Positions 8,103 through 16,594 are shown, counted from the stretch's first letter. The stretch: 64,000 nucleotides of DNA from Slackia sp. ZJ119 (GCF_011039175.1 NZ_JAAKEN010000001.1:186001-250000); one strand, 5' to 3'. Notes: generated from the sequence alone by a model not told the origin. Numbers and translations are program-made.

Positions 8103-8334
8103 TGTGAAGATTGTGTGTACCGGAGATTTTTGGTGGCAAATGAGCTGCTTGTCGCATCATTTTGCCGAAAATCGACACTCTGATGGCCGAAAAAGCCAGC
8201 AAAATCGCTTCGATCGGCCAAAAACTGCGGTATATATCCGTAATCTTCCAATCGACAGGGCTTGTTTCAGCGGAAAATGATGCGCGAAGCGGCTAAAACC
8301 GCTCGTAAAATCTCCAACACACAAATTTTTCACA
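8103..8334. mobile_element. MITE-like long inverted-repeat element, copy 1
   Basis: A non-coding element of 232 bp. The outer 28 bp at 8103-8130 and 8307-8334 are inverted repeats matching at 22 of 28 positions, ending in GGAGATTTT. The inverted similarity continues inward: GCTGCTT and GCATCATTTT on the left have partners on the right, so the unit could fold into a long imperfect hairpin. A related element with the same ends lies at 28290-28543. There is no ORF and no obvious target duplication. It is called MITE-like on structure; the mobilising transposase is not in the window. Confidence 0.65.
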
Positions 8335-8453
8335 TTTGGAGCCGGAATTTCGGGCGGATCGCCCTCTTTCAGCACCAAGCCGGGATTCCGGGATGGCTCT
8401 CCCTCTTTCCCTGGCATTCCGAAGCACCGCGCCAGGGCCTTGCCCCATGTCCC

Positions 8454-9068
8454 CTATTCGCGCGACACCCACAGATACGGCAGAAACGTCGCCGCCATGA
8501 CAGCCAGCCCAAACCCGTCGAACGCCGCAAACGCCATGATGCTCGACGCCAAAAGCTCGAATCCCGCCGGCAGGCCCAGGTAGATGGCGCATTCGCCGAC
8601 CAGTCCGATGGCCTGTTGCGCCATGATGATCCATCCGAGCACGCGAAAGCGCTCCGGCTGCCAAATGAACAGGGGATACGTCGCGTTCCACATGAGGAAG
8701 GCCACGCCGAGGCCCGCCACGGCGGCGTCGCCGGCAGGACCTTCCAGCTGGTAGGCGCCGGCGTAAGAGCCCGGATCGAACGCGAACACGATCGCGCATT
8801 GCACGTTGACGATGAACACGACGGCGAACGCGATGCGCACGGCCCACAGCCACACGCGCGGCGAATGCTGCACCTGGGCCAGCTCGCGCTCGATGCGGCT
8901 TTGGCGATCGGCCGCCGCGCCAAGATCGTTTTCGACCGACCGGTCAAGCAGGCTGTCGAGCGACCCGCGCTTGCGCGACGGGCGGTCGTGCGCGTCGGTG
9001 CCGACCGGCGCCTCGTCGTTTGCCGTCTGAGCCTGTGCCGGGGTTTTCGGAGCATGTTTCTTCGCCAT
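8454..9068 (-). CDS. Membrane protein of unknown function
   Basis: A 204-aa protein with four predicted membrane helices in its C-terminal 135 residues (starting VWLWAVRIAFAVVFIVNV). The first 65 residues are a charged cytosolic tail (KKHAPKTPAQ, RKRGSLDSLLDRS). ATG 9068 is preferred because an AAGG motif lies 9 bases upstream; an in-frame ATG at 9077 and a longer frame exist. No family was recognised. Neighbours are a MITE-like element downstream and mazG, divergent, upstream, so the context gives no function. Confidence 0.7.
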   Translation of the reverse strand: MAKKHAPKTPAQAQTANDEAPVGTDAHDRPSRKRGSLDSLLDRSVENDLGAAADRQSRIERELAQVQHSPRVWLWAVRIAFAVVFIVNVQCAIVFAFDPGSYAGAYQLEGPAGDAAVAGLGVAFLMWNATYPLFIWQPERFRVLGWIIMAQQAIGLVGECAIYLGLPAGFELLASSIMAFAAFDGFGLAVMAATFLPYLWVSRE

Positions 9069-9250
9069 GGCCAGCATCCTTTCCTCGCGTCTCAGCTTAG
9101 CAGAATCCGCTCGCCCCACGCCCGCATTGAAACGCGTTTGCTGCTTGCCGCCCTCCTGCCGCCCGTTCGTGGTACTCTAGAGAAATACTGACCAATTCCG
9201 CCAGCCCTGCGCCCGCCGGGCGAGCGCTTGGGAAGTCGAAGGCCGAGTGG

Positions 9251-9282
9251 GCGCATGCGTCCTTGTTCGTGAACGCATGCGC
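9251..9282. repeat. Inverted repeat in the divergent promoter region
   Basis: GCGCATGCGT (9251-9260) and ACGCATGCGC (9273-9282) form a perfect 10-bp inverted repeat with a 12-nt spacer. It lies between two divergent genes, about 100 bp before mazG, where an operator is as plausible as a structural role. Each arm is itself nearly palindromic. Confidence 0.5.
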
Positions 9283-9380
9283 AAACGGGGTCCGAGCCGC
9301 CAGGCGCCGGCCTGCGCACCAAAAGCTGATAGAATCAGTCATAGTTTCCCAATGCGAAAACACCTTGAAAGGAATCTCCC

Positions 9381-10352
9381 ATGACCGCTCCTGCTCCCAA
9401 AACGCCTGAAGCGCCTGAGACGCGCACGGCGATGCAAGTCGCCGCCGCGCCTGTTGCCCATCCGACGTTTAACCAGTTCGTCGCCACGATTGCCGCGCTT
9501 CGTGCGCCGCAGGGCTGTCCGTGGGACCGCGAGCAGACGCATGCCTCCATCGCCGACAACATGATCGAAGAGGCCTACGAGGCCGTTGACGCCATCGAAG
9601 CCGCCGACGTGCCCCACATGCGCGAAGAGCTTGGCGACGTGCTGCTGCAGGTGGTGCTGCAAAGCCAGATCGCCGCCGAGGCCGGCGAGTTCACCATCGA
9701 CGACGTGGCCGCCGACGTCAACGACAAGATCGTCCGCCGCCATCCGCATGTCTTCGGCGACGTGAAAGCCGGCAGCGCGAGCGAGGTCTTGGACGTGTGG
9801 GACGCCATCAAGCTGACTGAAAAGCAGGCGGCCGAAAGCGGCGAGGAGGGCTCTGACGGAAAGAATGCCCAGGTGAAAGGCGTGCTCGACGGCGTCCCGG
9901 CCAGTTTTCCCGCGCTGATGCAGGCGCAGAAGATCTCGCGGAAGGCGGCTGCGGCAGGCTTTGAGTGGGACACGGTCGCCGACGTGTGGGACAAGGTGCG
10001 CGAAGAGGAAGCCGAGTTGCGTGAGGCCTACGGCGTCGCGCCGAAGTCCAAAAACGGCAAGGTGGAGGCGGAAGGCGAGCCGACGCCGGAGATGCAGGCG
10101 TTGGGGCTGTCGGCGCAAGAGGCGATCGCCGACGTGGAAGAAGAGTTCGGCGACTTGCTGTTCACGCTGGTCAACGTCGCGCGGAAGATGGGCGTGAATG
10201 CGGAAGGGGCGCTGCGTGCGTCGTGCGCGAAGTTCCGCCGCCGTTTCGCCGCGATGGAAGCCGCCGCCCGCGCCGAGGGCGCGACGTTTGAGGAACTGCC
10301 GACGTCCGAGCAAAACCGCCTTTGGGAAGCCGTGAAGCACGCCGCCGACTAG
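9381..10352 (+). CDS. mazG: Nucleoside triphosphate pyrophosphohydrolase MazG
   Basis: A 323-aa cytosolic all-alpha NTP pyrophosphatase that converts NTPs or dNTPs to NMPs plus PPi. It has two MazG domains. The first, near residues 30-140, contains LRAPQGCPWDREQTH, EEAYE and REELGDVLLQVV (metal-binding EExxE/ExxD pattern). The second, near residues 190-300, contains DVEEEFGDLLFTLVNVAR. The linker between them is longer than in E. coli MazG (263 aa) and holds Lys/Glu-rich insertions. ATG 9381 has GAAAGGA upstream. MazG often limits ppGpp-linked stress, and the next gene is an alarmone synthetase, so the pairing fits, although a 290-bp repeat tract separates them. Confidence 0.93.
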   Translation: MTAPAPKTPEAPETRTAMQVAAAPVAHPTFNQFVATIAALRAPQGCPWDREQTHASIADNMIEEAYEAVDAIEAADVPHMREELGDVLLQVVLQSQIAAEAGEFTIDDVAADVNDKIVRRHPHVFGDVKAGSASEVLDVWDAIKLTEKQAAESGEEGSDGKNAQVKGVLDGVPASFPALMQAQKISRKAAAAGFEWDTVADVWDKVREEEAELREAYGVAPKSKNGKVEAEGEPTPEMQALGLSAQEAIADVEEEFGDLLFTLVNVARKMGVNAEGALRASCAKFRRRFAAMEAAARAEGATFEELPTSEQNRLWEAVKHAAD

Positions 10353-10531
10353 CGGCGACCCGCTGGCTGCGGCAGCTTGCCGGGGTTGGAGCTGCGGCGG
10401 CCTGCTGGCTGCGGTGGGTGGCTGCCTCCTGCGGCGGCCCGCCGGGGTTGGAGCTGCGGCAGCTTGCTGGCTGCGTCGAGGCACAGCCAGCGACCGCCGC
10501 CGGGGTCGTGCCGCGCCGGCCCGCTGGCTGC
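10351..10531. repeat. GC-rich tandem repeat, about three degenerate 58-62 bp units
   Basis: The motif CCGGGGTTGGAGCTGCGGC recurs with a 62-bp period (10380 and 10442), and a degenerate unit begins at about 10500. GCTGGCTGC occurs in each unit and once before the first. It lies between mazG and the alarmone synthetase. ORFs through it are low-complexity shadows. Confidence 0.6.
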
Positions 10532-10642
10532 TTCCCCTTCTTCTGCCCATTCTTTGGAACTGCCGACGCTTTGCCGCACCTGCCCGCCGTCCTCGCTATC
10601 ATGAACGTTCCGCTACAGCCTTGCACTTGGAGGTGACCTTTC

Positions 10643-11410
10643 GTGGACCACACGCCGTTCATGCCCGACGCCATTGATGACTCATGGCCTCCGTGTGCCG
10701 CTGACCAGGCGTCTTCTGACCCATTGCCGCGTCGCGAGCCGACTGCCTTCCTGCCCTCCGACGACTTTCGCAACACGATGGACGACTTCCAGCGCATCCA
10801 CGACGCCGGGCAGCAGGCCCGCGCCATCATCCAAAAGTACCAGGCCGCCATGCGCCTGATGGAGGTCCGCTTCGAGATTCTCGACCGGGACCTCAACCTG
10901 AAAAAGCACCGCAACCCCATCCATTCCATCGAATCGCGCATCAAAAAGCCTGCGAGCATTTTCGAAAAGCTGGAGCGCTACGGCAAAGAGCCCACGCTCG
11001 AGAACATGGAGCGCTACATCATGGACATCGCCGGCGTGCGCGTGATCTGCTCCTATATCAGCGACGTGTACAGCCTGCTCGACCTGCTGTGCCGCCAAGA
11101 CGACCTGGAAATCGTCGCGGTCAAAGACTACATCGAGAACCCTAAGCCCAACGGGTACCGGTCGCTGCACGTCATCGTGCGCATCCCCGTGTACTTCCTC
11201 GATCAGAAGGAAATGATACCTGTTGAGGTGCAATTGCGCACGATCGCGATGGACTTCTGGGCGTCGCTCGAGCACGACCTGAAGTACAAGTCGGTCAGCA
11301 CGGTGCAAGGCATCGATTCCTACGACGAGCTGGCCGATTGCAGCCGCATCATCAAGGAGGTCGAATCGCGCATGCAGGTGCTCGCCCGTGCGCTCGAAAT
11401 GGACGAGTAG
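10643..11410 (+). CDS. Small alarmone synthetase (RelA/SpoT-domain GTP pyrophosphokinase)
   Basis: A 255-aa single-domain (p)ppGpp synthetase of the SAS (RelQ/RelP) type; it transfers pyrophosphate from ATP to GTP/GDP. GTG 10643 follows GGAGGTGA. There is no HD hydrolase, TGS or ACT domain. Synthetase motifs are clear: the RIKKPASIFEKLERYG region near residue 100, DIAGVRVICSY, VKDYIENPKPNGYRSLHVIV, and VEVQLRTIAMDFWASLEHDLKYK. The first 35 residues are variable. A role in stress-induced alarmone synthesis is inferred from the family. The 900 bp downstream hold no gene. Confidence 0.93.
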   Translation: MDHTPFMPDAIDDSWPPCAADQASSDPLPRREPTAFLPSDDFRNTMDDFQRIHDAGQQARAIIQKYQAAMRLMEVRFEILDRDLNLKKHRNPIHSIESRIKKPASIFEKLERYGKEPTLENMERYIMDIAGVRVICSYISDVYSLLDLLCRQDDLEIVAVKDYIENPKPNGYRSLHVIVRIPVYFLDQKEMIPVEVQLRTIAMDFWASLEHDLKYKSVSTVQGIDSYDELADCSRIIKEVESRMQVLARALEMDE

Positions 11411-12315
11411 CGCCCGGTGCGGCGAATACAATGCAATCTCCGTACATTATGCGGCGAATAAGAGTGCGATCACTGCAGGGCGCCCGGTTCGTCGGGGCGG
11501 CGGCGCAGCGCGACGAAGACGCTGGCCTTCCGGCGCGTCGGTTCTGGGGGAATCGTCGCGGTGTTTGTTTCAGAACCAAGTAGCAAAGCAGAACTTCAAA
11601 CTACACGCAGCCGCCGTGCAAGACGTTGCCGCAGCGCGACGAGGGCTGTGCCGCCGCCCCGAAAAGGGGACGGCCCGCGCAGAAAGGGGAGTTCCGCGCG
11701 GGCCACAAGGAGGGGATGGTGCAATGCCTTGCGGGCATCGCTCTGCTTAGTAAGAGAAGCAGAAGCAAACGTTCAAGGAGGGGTTTCCGTTTGCTGACTC
11801 TCAGTATAATGGTTGACATTGCAGATGATATGTGCCGCGAATGCGCGTTTTGTGAATCGGGCGTTGGAAAACATGCTTCTGACGTGGGAATTGTCGGCGC
11901 GTCCTACCCCTGGAGCCGCATGCTGCCTCCCCTTTGAACTGGGCTTATTTACCGCAGGAGGGCAGTCGGACGCCTTGCAGCCCTTGCCTGGCCGCCGTCG
12001 TGCCCCCTGTCCTTCCTGTGGCAAAACCGGTGCGTTTCTGGTACAAGGCGGGCAAGCGGCGCGGCGGGCATGCGAACGCGCCAGGCCTCACGGCTGCCCG
12101 CGTGGGCCGGCGGCTCTTCGCGCTCGGCTTCGTGCCGCATTGCGCGGTCGTGCGGCCGCCCGCCCTCTTGGGCCGCTTGCCCGCTTCGAGCTCGGCTTCG
12201 CGTCCGGCGGCCCTTCAAGCAAACGTCGGCAAACCCCGCCCCTGCCGTCCGTTTCGATGCGCTTTTCACGGCGGCGTCGTCTGGTATGATAGACGTTCGA
12301 CGAAAGGATGACCTC
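11411..12315. other. 905-bp stretch without a recognisable gene
   Basis: No convincing CDS was found. Visible signals are a perfect 9-bp hairpin (GGCCCGCGC at 11672-11680, GCGCGGGCC at 11696-11704); an AAGGAGGGG followed by ATG 11716, opening a 73-codon frame to 11937 that contains CRECAFC but matches nothing known; and TATAAT at 11804 followed by TTGACA. The later part is GC-rich with Arg/Ala shadow frames. A small RNA or leader is possible but unproven. Confidence 0.35.
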
Positions 12316-13233
12316 ATGCCCGATATTTCCTTGCGCTTCCACAAAGACATGCTCGTGCTTTCCTCGCCGATCGACGGGCTGCTGCGAGACCAGGGGTTCG
12401 ACCTGGAGCGAGACCTTGAATATGCCAGCACGCTCGAACCTGAGTCGCTGCGCGACCAGCTGCGCCTGAACGCGCTGGCCGGGGCTGCCGTGCTGGTGGC
12501 GCCGCTTGCGGGCCTGACGCCCGCCCGCCTTGCCCATCAGGGCTTCGAAGACCGTGCCGCCGATGTGGCGGCGTCGGTGGCCAAGATCGCCAACGGCCTG
12601 CGCCCGCAGCATCTGCTGCTGGAGATCGGGCCGTGCGGGCTGCCGCTCGATCCGGCCAGCAAGGCGTCGCTGAACGAAAACCGCGACCAGTATGCGCGGG
12701 CGGCGCGGGCGTGCGCGGGACTGACGTTCGACGCGCTGTTTCTCAACGGGTTTGTGTCGGCGGTCGATCTGAAGTGTGCGCTCATGGGAGTTCGGCAAGC
12801 GTCCGACGCGCCGGTGTTCGCGTCGATTGCGGTCGATGCAGAGGGCGTGGCGCTCAAAGGGGGCGCCCTGTTGGAAGACGCCGTCGCCATGATGGGCGAA
12901 TACGGGGCCGCGGTCGCAGGATTTGCGACGAAGGCGGGCCCCGATGTGGCGGTGGCGCTGGCGAAGCGGGCGGTAGCGGCCACGCCCCTGCCGGTGCTGG
13001 CATCGCTTGAGGCGGGCGAGGCGACGGGCAGGCCGGGCATCGCCGGTCTGCGCGACGATCCGGAAAACCCTTACGCCAACCCTGACGCGCTTGTGGACGT
13101 GGCGGTGCGGCTGCGGGCGGCGGGCGTGCAGTTCCTTCGCTGTGAAGGCGCCGCCCGGCCGTCGCACGCCGGTGCGCTCGCGGTGGCCGTGAGCGGCCGC
13201 GACGTCGTGCGCCCCGACATCGAGGAAGGGTAG
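12316..13233 (+). CDS. Homocysteine S-methyltransferase-like protein lacking usual zinc cysteines
   Basis: A 305-aa protein resembling the N-terminal homocysteine-binding barrel of MetH. ATG 12316 has GAAAGGATGA upstream. Family-like segments are EIGPCGLPLDP (for the VaGslGP region), a central NENRDQYARAARA segment, and ENPYANPD near the C-terminus. The zinc ligands of active enzymes (Cys in GxNC and in GGCCG) are not conserved: the corresponding places read AGFAT and FLRCEGAARPSH. It is therefore either a divergent methyltransferase or a non-enzymatic relative. It forms an operon with the next small gene, 4 bp away. The family call is moderate and rests on recall of overall pattern. Confidence 0.5.
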   Translation: MPDISLRFHKDMLVLSSPIDGLLRDQGFDLERDLEYASTLEPESLRDQLRLNALAGAAVLVAPLAGLTPARLAHQGFEDRAADVAASVAKIANGLRPQHLLLEIGPCGLPLDPASKASLNENRDQYARAARACAGLTFDALFLNGFVSAVDLKCALMGVRQASDAPVFASIAVDAEGVALKGGALLEDAVAMMGEYGAAVAGFATKAGPDVAVALAKRAVAATPLPVLASLEAGEATGRPGIAGLRDDPENPYANPDALVDVAVRLRAAGVQFLRCEGAARPSHAGALAVAVSGRDVVRPDIEEG

Positions 13234-13237
13234 GCTC

Positions 13238-13558
13238 ATGGTGCGCGGTGCGGCGGGGTCGAACCGGGAGCGCAGCCCGCACTACGGGGCGCTGCAAGAC
13301 GTCGTGGATTCGGTGTTCGCGTCGGTTGTGGACGAGTCGGATCCGGCGGCTGCGGCGCTGGCCGCCGTCGGCATGGGGCCGAAGGTGCGCCGGCTGGACG
13401 TGGTGCTGGCGGCGGAAGCGGCCGATCTGCCCGACGACCTGCGCGAGATCGTGGAACTGCTGCCGCCGGGCGACTACACGCGCCAGCGCCTGTGCCTGCA
13501 GATAAACTCCGCCATCGTCGGCCATGCGTGGGGCCAGGTTTACGGAACGGTGAGCTGA
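13238..13558 (+). CDS. Small protein of unknown function linked to the methyltransferase-like gene
   Basis: A 106-aa protein starting at ATG 13238 with GGAAGG upstream, four bases after the preceding stop, so probably co-transcribed and coupled. It is mostly helical and acidic (VVDSVFASVVDESD, LAAEAADLPDDLREIVELL) and ends in GDYTRQRLCLQINSAIVGHA. No family was recognised. The spacing suggests it is a partner of the preceding protein. A strong hairpin follows. Confidence 0.65.
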   Translation: MVRGAAGSNRERSPHYGALQDVVDSVFASVVDESDPAAAALAAVGMGPKVRRLDVVLAAEAADLPDDLREIVELLPPGDYTRQRLCLQINSAIVGHAWGQVYGTVS

Positions 13559-13614
13559 CCCGGCAGGGCTGCGGCTGCGGCGGGCCTGCGACCGGCCCCG
13601 GCAGGCCTGCGGCC

Positions 13615-13647
13615 GCGCCAGGGCCGCGGCTGCGGCAGCCCTGGCGC
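13615..13647 (+). terminator. GC-rich hairpin ending the operon
   Basis: A perfect 10-bp stem GCGCCAGGGC (13615-13624) / GCCCTGGCGC (13638-13647) lies about 60 bp after the small gene, in a tract of repeated GCGGCTGCGG. There is no T run. Confidence 0.5.
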
Positions 13648-13900
13648 GGGCCCTGCCCGCTTTCCTCCTTTCGGCAACCGTTCGCAGACGATTTCGCTTC
13701 GCTTCGGTTGCGACTCTTGTTGCATCCTTGTTTCGCCCTCGCGCGAGCGGCGCCGATCGCAAACGTGCCAAAAACACATATCCGCAGGATAGGCCCAAGG
13801 CCGCATTTTTTCGTTCAGGGATATCCTTTTCGGGCGCAAAATCAAGGGGTTGAATGAAAAAAAATCCGCGAGTACTATAGCGACGCTCTCAACGATTCAG

Positions 13901-13949
13901 TCACTATATGTAGTGGCTTGTGAGTCATTTCGATACTATGGAAAGTATC
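13901..13949 (+). promoter_or_regulatory. Paired NrdR-like boxes upstream of nrdD
   Basis: TCACTATATGTAGTGG (13901-13916) resembles the NrdR box consensus ACACWATATWTWGTGT. A second palindrome, GATACT-N6-AGTATC (13932-13949), has its centre 32 bp away, three helical turns, the usual spacing of tandem NrdR boxes. They lie 90-135 bp before nrdD. NrdR represses ribonucleotide reductase genes when dATP is high; nrdR is not in the window. The region 13648-13900 holds no gene. Confidence 0.7.
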
Positions 13950-14036
13950 TGTTGATTAGCAATCTTTGAGGCGCACGGGTCTTTCCGCGCGTCGGGTGCA
14001 ATCAAGTACGACAACGATATGAGAACGGACGAACCT

Positions 14037-16400
14037 ATGGTAACGACCATTATCAAACGCGACGGGCGCACGGCGGAGTTCCGCGTCGAAAAGATTGCCG
14101 AGGCGGTGGAAAAGGCTTTCGTCGCGTGCGGAACCATGCAAGATCGCGCGGCCGCCGACGATATTGCCGCGAAGGTGGTCGAGAAGCTGGAGGCGGGCGC
14201 CATCGAGGGCATTCCCACCGTCGAAGGCGTGCAGGACCTTGTGGAGGAAACGCTCATCGAGCAAGGCCACGTGCAGACCGCGAAGTCCTACATTCTGTAC
14301 CGGGCCGAGCGCAGCCGCGTGCGCGACGTGAACAGCCGCCTGATCCAGACGCTCAAAGACATCACGTTTTCCAAGGCCGCCGACTCGGACATGAAGCGCG
14401 AAAACGCCAACATCGATGCCGACACCGCCATGGGCACCATGCTGAAGTACGGCAGCGAATCGGCCAAGCAGTTCTACGAGATGTGCGTCATCAACCCGAA
14501 GTTCGCCCGTGCGCATCGCGAAGGCGACATCCACATCCACGACATGGACTTCTACACGCTGACCACCACCTGCTGCCAGATCGAGCTGCGCAAGCTGTTC
14601 AAGGGCGGGTTTTCCACGGGCCACGGCGTGCTGCGCGAGCCGAACGACATCGCCTCGTATGCGGCGCTGGCCTGCATCGCCATCCAGTCGAACCAAAACG
14701 ACCAGCACGGCGGGCAGTCCATCTGCGACTTCGACTACGGCTTGGCCGAAGGCGTGAAGAAGACCTACCGGCGCCTGTTCAAGAAGCACATCGCCGAAGC
14801 GCTCGACCTGCTCTCCGACGTGGAAGACCCCCGCGCGTTCACCGAAGCGACGCTGGCCGACATCGAAAAGACGCGCGGCTGGGCGTCGCTCGAGCTTGGC
14901 GAAGGCTACGAGGCCGACCTGCGTGCGGCGCTGTCCGCCGCTGGCGCGTCCGACGACACCGTCGGCCGCACGATCGCCTACGCGCTGAAGAACGCCCAGG
15001 CTGACACCGACCGCACGACGTTCCAGGCCATGGAGGCGCTCGTCCACAACCTCAACACCATGCATTCCCGCGCCGGCGCACAAACGCCGTTCTCGTCCAT
15101 CAACTACGGCATGGACACCTCGCCGGAAGGCCGCATGGTCATCAAGAACATGTTGCTGGCCACCGAAGAGGGCCTGGGCTCGGGCGAGACGCCCATCTTC
15201 CCCGTGCAGATCTTCCGCGTGAAGGAAGGCGTGAACTACAACCCCGAAGACCCCAACTACGACCTGTTCAAGCTGGCCATGCGCTGCTCGGCCAAGCGCC
15301 TGTTCCCGAACTTCAGCTTCCTGGACGCGCCGTTCAACATCCAGTACTACAAAGGCACGCCGGAAACGGAAATCGCCTACATGGGCTGCCGCACGCGCGT
15401 CATGGGCAACGTGTTCGATCCCGGCCGCGAGGTCACGCCCGGCCGCGGCAACCTGTCGTTCACGTCCATCAACCTGCCGCGCCTGGCCATCCGCGCGAAG
15501 GGCGACATCGATTTGTTCTTCGACCTGCTGGACGCGAAGCTGGCGCTGGTGACCGGCCAGCTCGACGAGCGCTTCGAGATTCAGGCCCGCAAGCGCGTCT
15601 ACAACGCCCCCTTCCTCATGGGCCAGGGCGTGTGGATCGACTCGGAGAAGCTGGAGCCTGCCGACGAACAGCGCGAAGTCTTGAAGCACGGCACGCTGAC
15701 CACGGGCTTCATCGGGCTGGCGGAATGCCTGGTGGCGCTGACCGGCAAGCATCACGGCGAGTCGAAGGCGTCGCAGAACCTGGGTCTGGAAATCGTCAGC
15801 CACATGCGAGCCTACACCGACCGCATCTCGCGCGAGCGCGGCATGAACTACACGCTCATCGCCACGCCGGCGGAAGGGCTGTCGGGCCGCTTCGTGCGCA
15901 TGGACCGTGCGCGTTACGGGTCCATCCCCGGCGTGACCGACCGCGACTACTACACCAACGGCTTCCACGTGCCGGTGTATTACCCCATCAACGCGTTTGA
16001 CAAGGTGGAGATCGAGGCGCCGTACCACGCGCTCACGAACGGCGGCCACATCAGCTACATCGAGCTGGACGGCGATCCGACCGAGAACCTCGACGCGTTC
16101 GAGGCCGTCATCCGCCACATGAAGGACTGCGGCATGGGTTACGGTTCGGTGAACCATCCGGTCGACCGCGACCCGGTGTGCGGCTACAACGGCATCATCA
16201 ACGACGTGTGCCCGAAGTGCGGCCGTCGCGAAGAAGAGCACGGCCAGGCCTTCGAGCGCATCCGCCGCATCACGGGGTATCTGGTAGGCACGCTCGACCG
16301 CTTCAACGACGCCAAGCGGGCCGAAGAGCACGATCGCGTGAAACACGCGGTGCCGGCCAGCGCCATCGCGGAAGTGGACGCCGAAGCGGCGGCTGAATAA
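14037..16400 (+). CDS. nrdD: Anaerobic ribonucleoside-triphosphate reductase (class III)
   Basis: A 787-aa glycyl-radical enzyme reducing NTPs to dNTPs without oxygen. ATG 14037 is preferred, with a weak GGACG upstream; an in-frame ATG at 14019 lacks a Shine-Dalgarno. An ATP-cone lies at the N-terminus (IIKRDGRTAEFRVEKI). The core includes GDIHIHDMDFY and a series of barrel motifs. The C-terminal zinc region reads DPVCGYNGIINDVCPKCG. The glycyl radical site is RITGYLVG with Gly747. It needs the NrdG activase, which here is encoded 25 kb away at 41509. NrdR-like boxes lie upstream, so repression by NrdR is likely. Confidence 0.96.
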   Translation: MVTTIIKRDGRTAEFRVEKIAEAVEKAFVACGTMQDRAAADDIAAKVVEKLEAGAIEGIPTVEGVQDLVEETLIEQGHVQTAKSYILYRAERSRVRDVNSRLIQTLKDITFSKAADSDMKRENANIDADTAMGTMLKYGSESAKQFYEMCVINPKFARAHREGDIHIHDMDFYTLTTTCCQIELRKLFKGGFSTGHGVLREPNDIASYAALACIAIQSNQNDQHGGQSICDFDYGLAEGVKKTYRRLFKKHIAEALDLLSDVEDPRAFTEATLADIEKTRGWASLELGEGYEADLRAALSAAGASDDTVGRTIAYALKNAQADTDRTTFQAMEALVHNLNTMHSRAGAQTPFSSINYGMDTSPEGRMVIKNMLLATEEGLGSGETPIFPVQIFRVKEGVNYNPEDPNYDLFKLAMRCSAKRLFPNFSFLDAPFNIQYYKGTPETEIAYMGCRTRVMGNVFDPGREVTPGRGNLSFTSINLPRLAIRAKGDIDLFFDLLDAKLALVTGQLDERFEIQARKRVYNAPFLMGQGVWIDSEKLEPADEQREVLKHGTLTTGFIGLAECLVALTGKHHGESKASQNLGLEIVSHMRAYTDRISRERGMNYTLIATPAEGLSGRFVRMDRARYGSIPGVTDRDYYTNGFHVPVYYPINAFDKVEIEAPYHALTNGGHISYIELDGDPTENLDAFEAVIRHMKDCGMGYGSVNHPVDRDPVCGYNGIINDVCPKCGRREEEHGQAFERIRRITGYLVGTLDRFNDAKRAEEHDRVKHAVPASAIAEVDAEAAAE

Positions 16401-16407
16401 CGGCTGC

Positions 16408-16447
16408 GCTGGCTCGTGGGACGGCGCTTCCGCCGCGACGGCTCCGC
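16408..16447 (+). repeat. 40-bp dispersed repeat, copy 2
   Basis: It matches 3134-3173 at 38 of 40 positions. It starts 7 bp after the nrdD stop and lies about 70 bp before a long palindrome, the same arrangement as behind htpG. Between them lies a GCTTCTCGAG/CTCGAGAAGC inverted repeat (about 16460-16485). Confidence 0.7.
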
Positions 16448-16518
16448 TTTGACGCGTCGGCTTCTCGAGCCAAGGTCTCGAGAAGCCTTTGGCTGGGACC
16501 AAAGCTCCGCCGCCGGAC

Positions 16519-16594
16519 AGAGATGACAGAGGGACGGGGTATTCGTCAGCTCGGCTCGCCGAGCTGACGAATACCCCGTCCCTCTGTCATCTCT
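16519..16594. repeat. Perfect 35-bp palindromic repeat (REP-like), copy 2
   Basis: The arms 16519-16553 and 16560-16594 are perfectly complementary over 35 bp with a 6-nt loop. The core is identical to copy 1, while the stem base and the loop-proximal bases carry compensatory changes (GGTG to GATG, AGGTCG to AGCTCG), so base pairing has been conserved while sequence changed. It lies between nrdD and the yigZ-like gene. Confidence 0.85.

Noticed and set aside
7637-8251. 204-codon minus-strand frame over the repeat tract
   Set aside because: It is made of Pro/Arg/Ala/Cys repeats dictated by the DNA repeats, runs into the MITE-like element and has no Shine-Dalgarno.
13956-16502. 848-codon open frame antisense to nrdD
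   Set aside because: It mirrors the third-position GC bias of nrdD. The protein has no recognisable domain and would cross the NrdR-like region.
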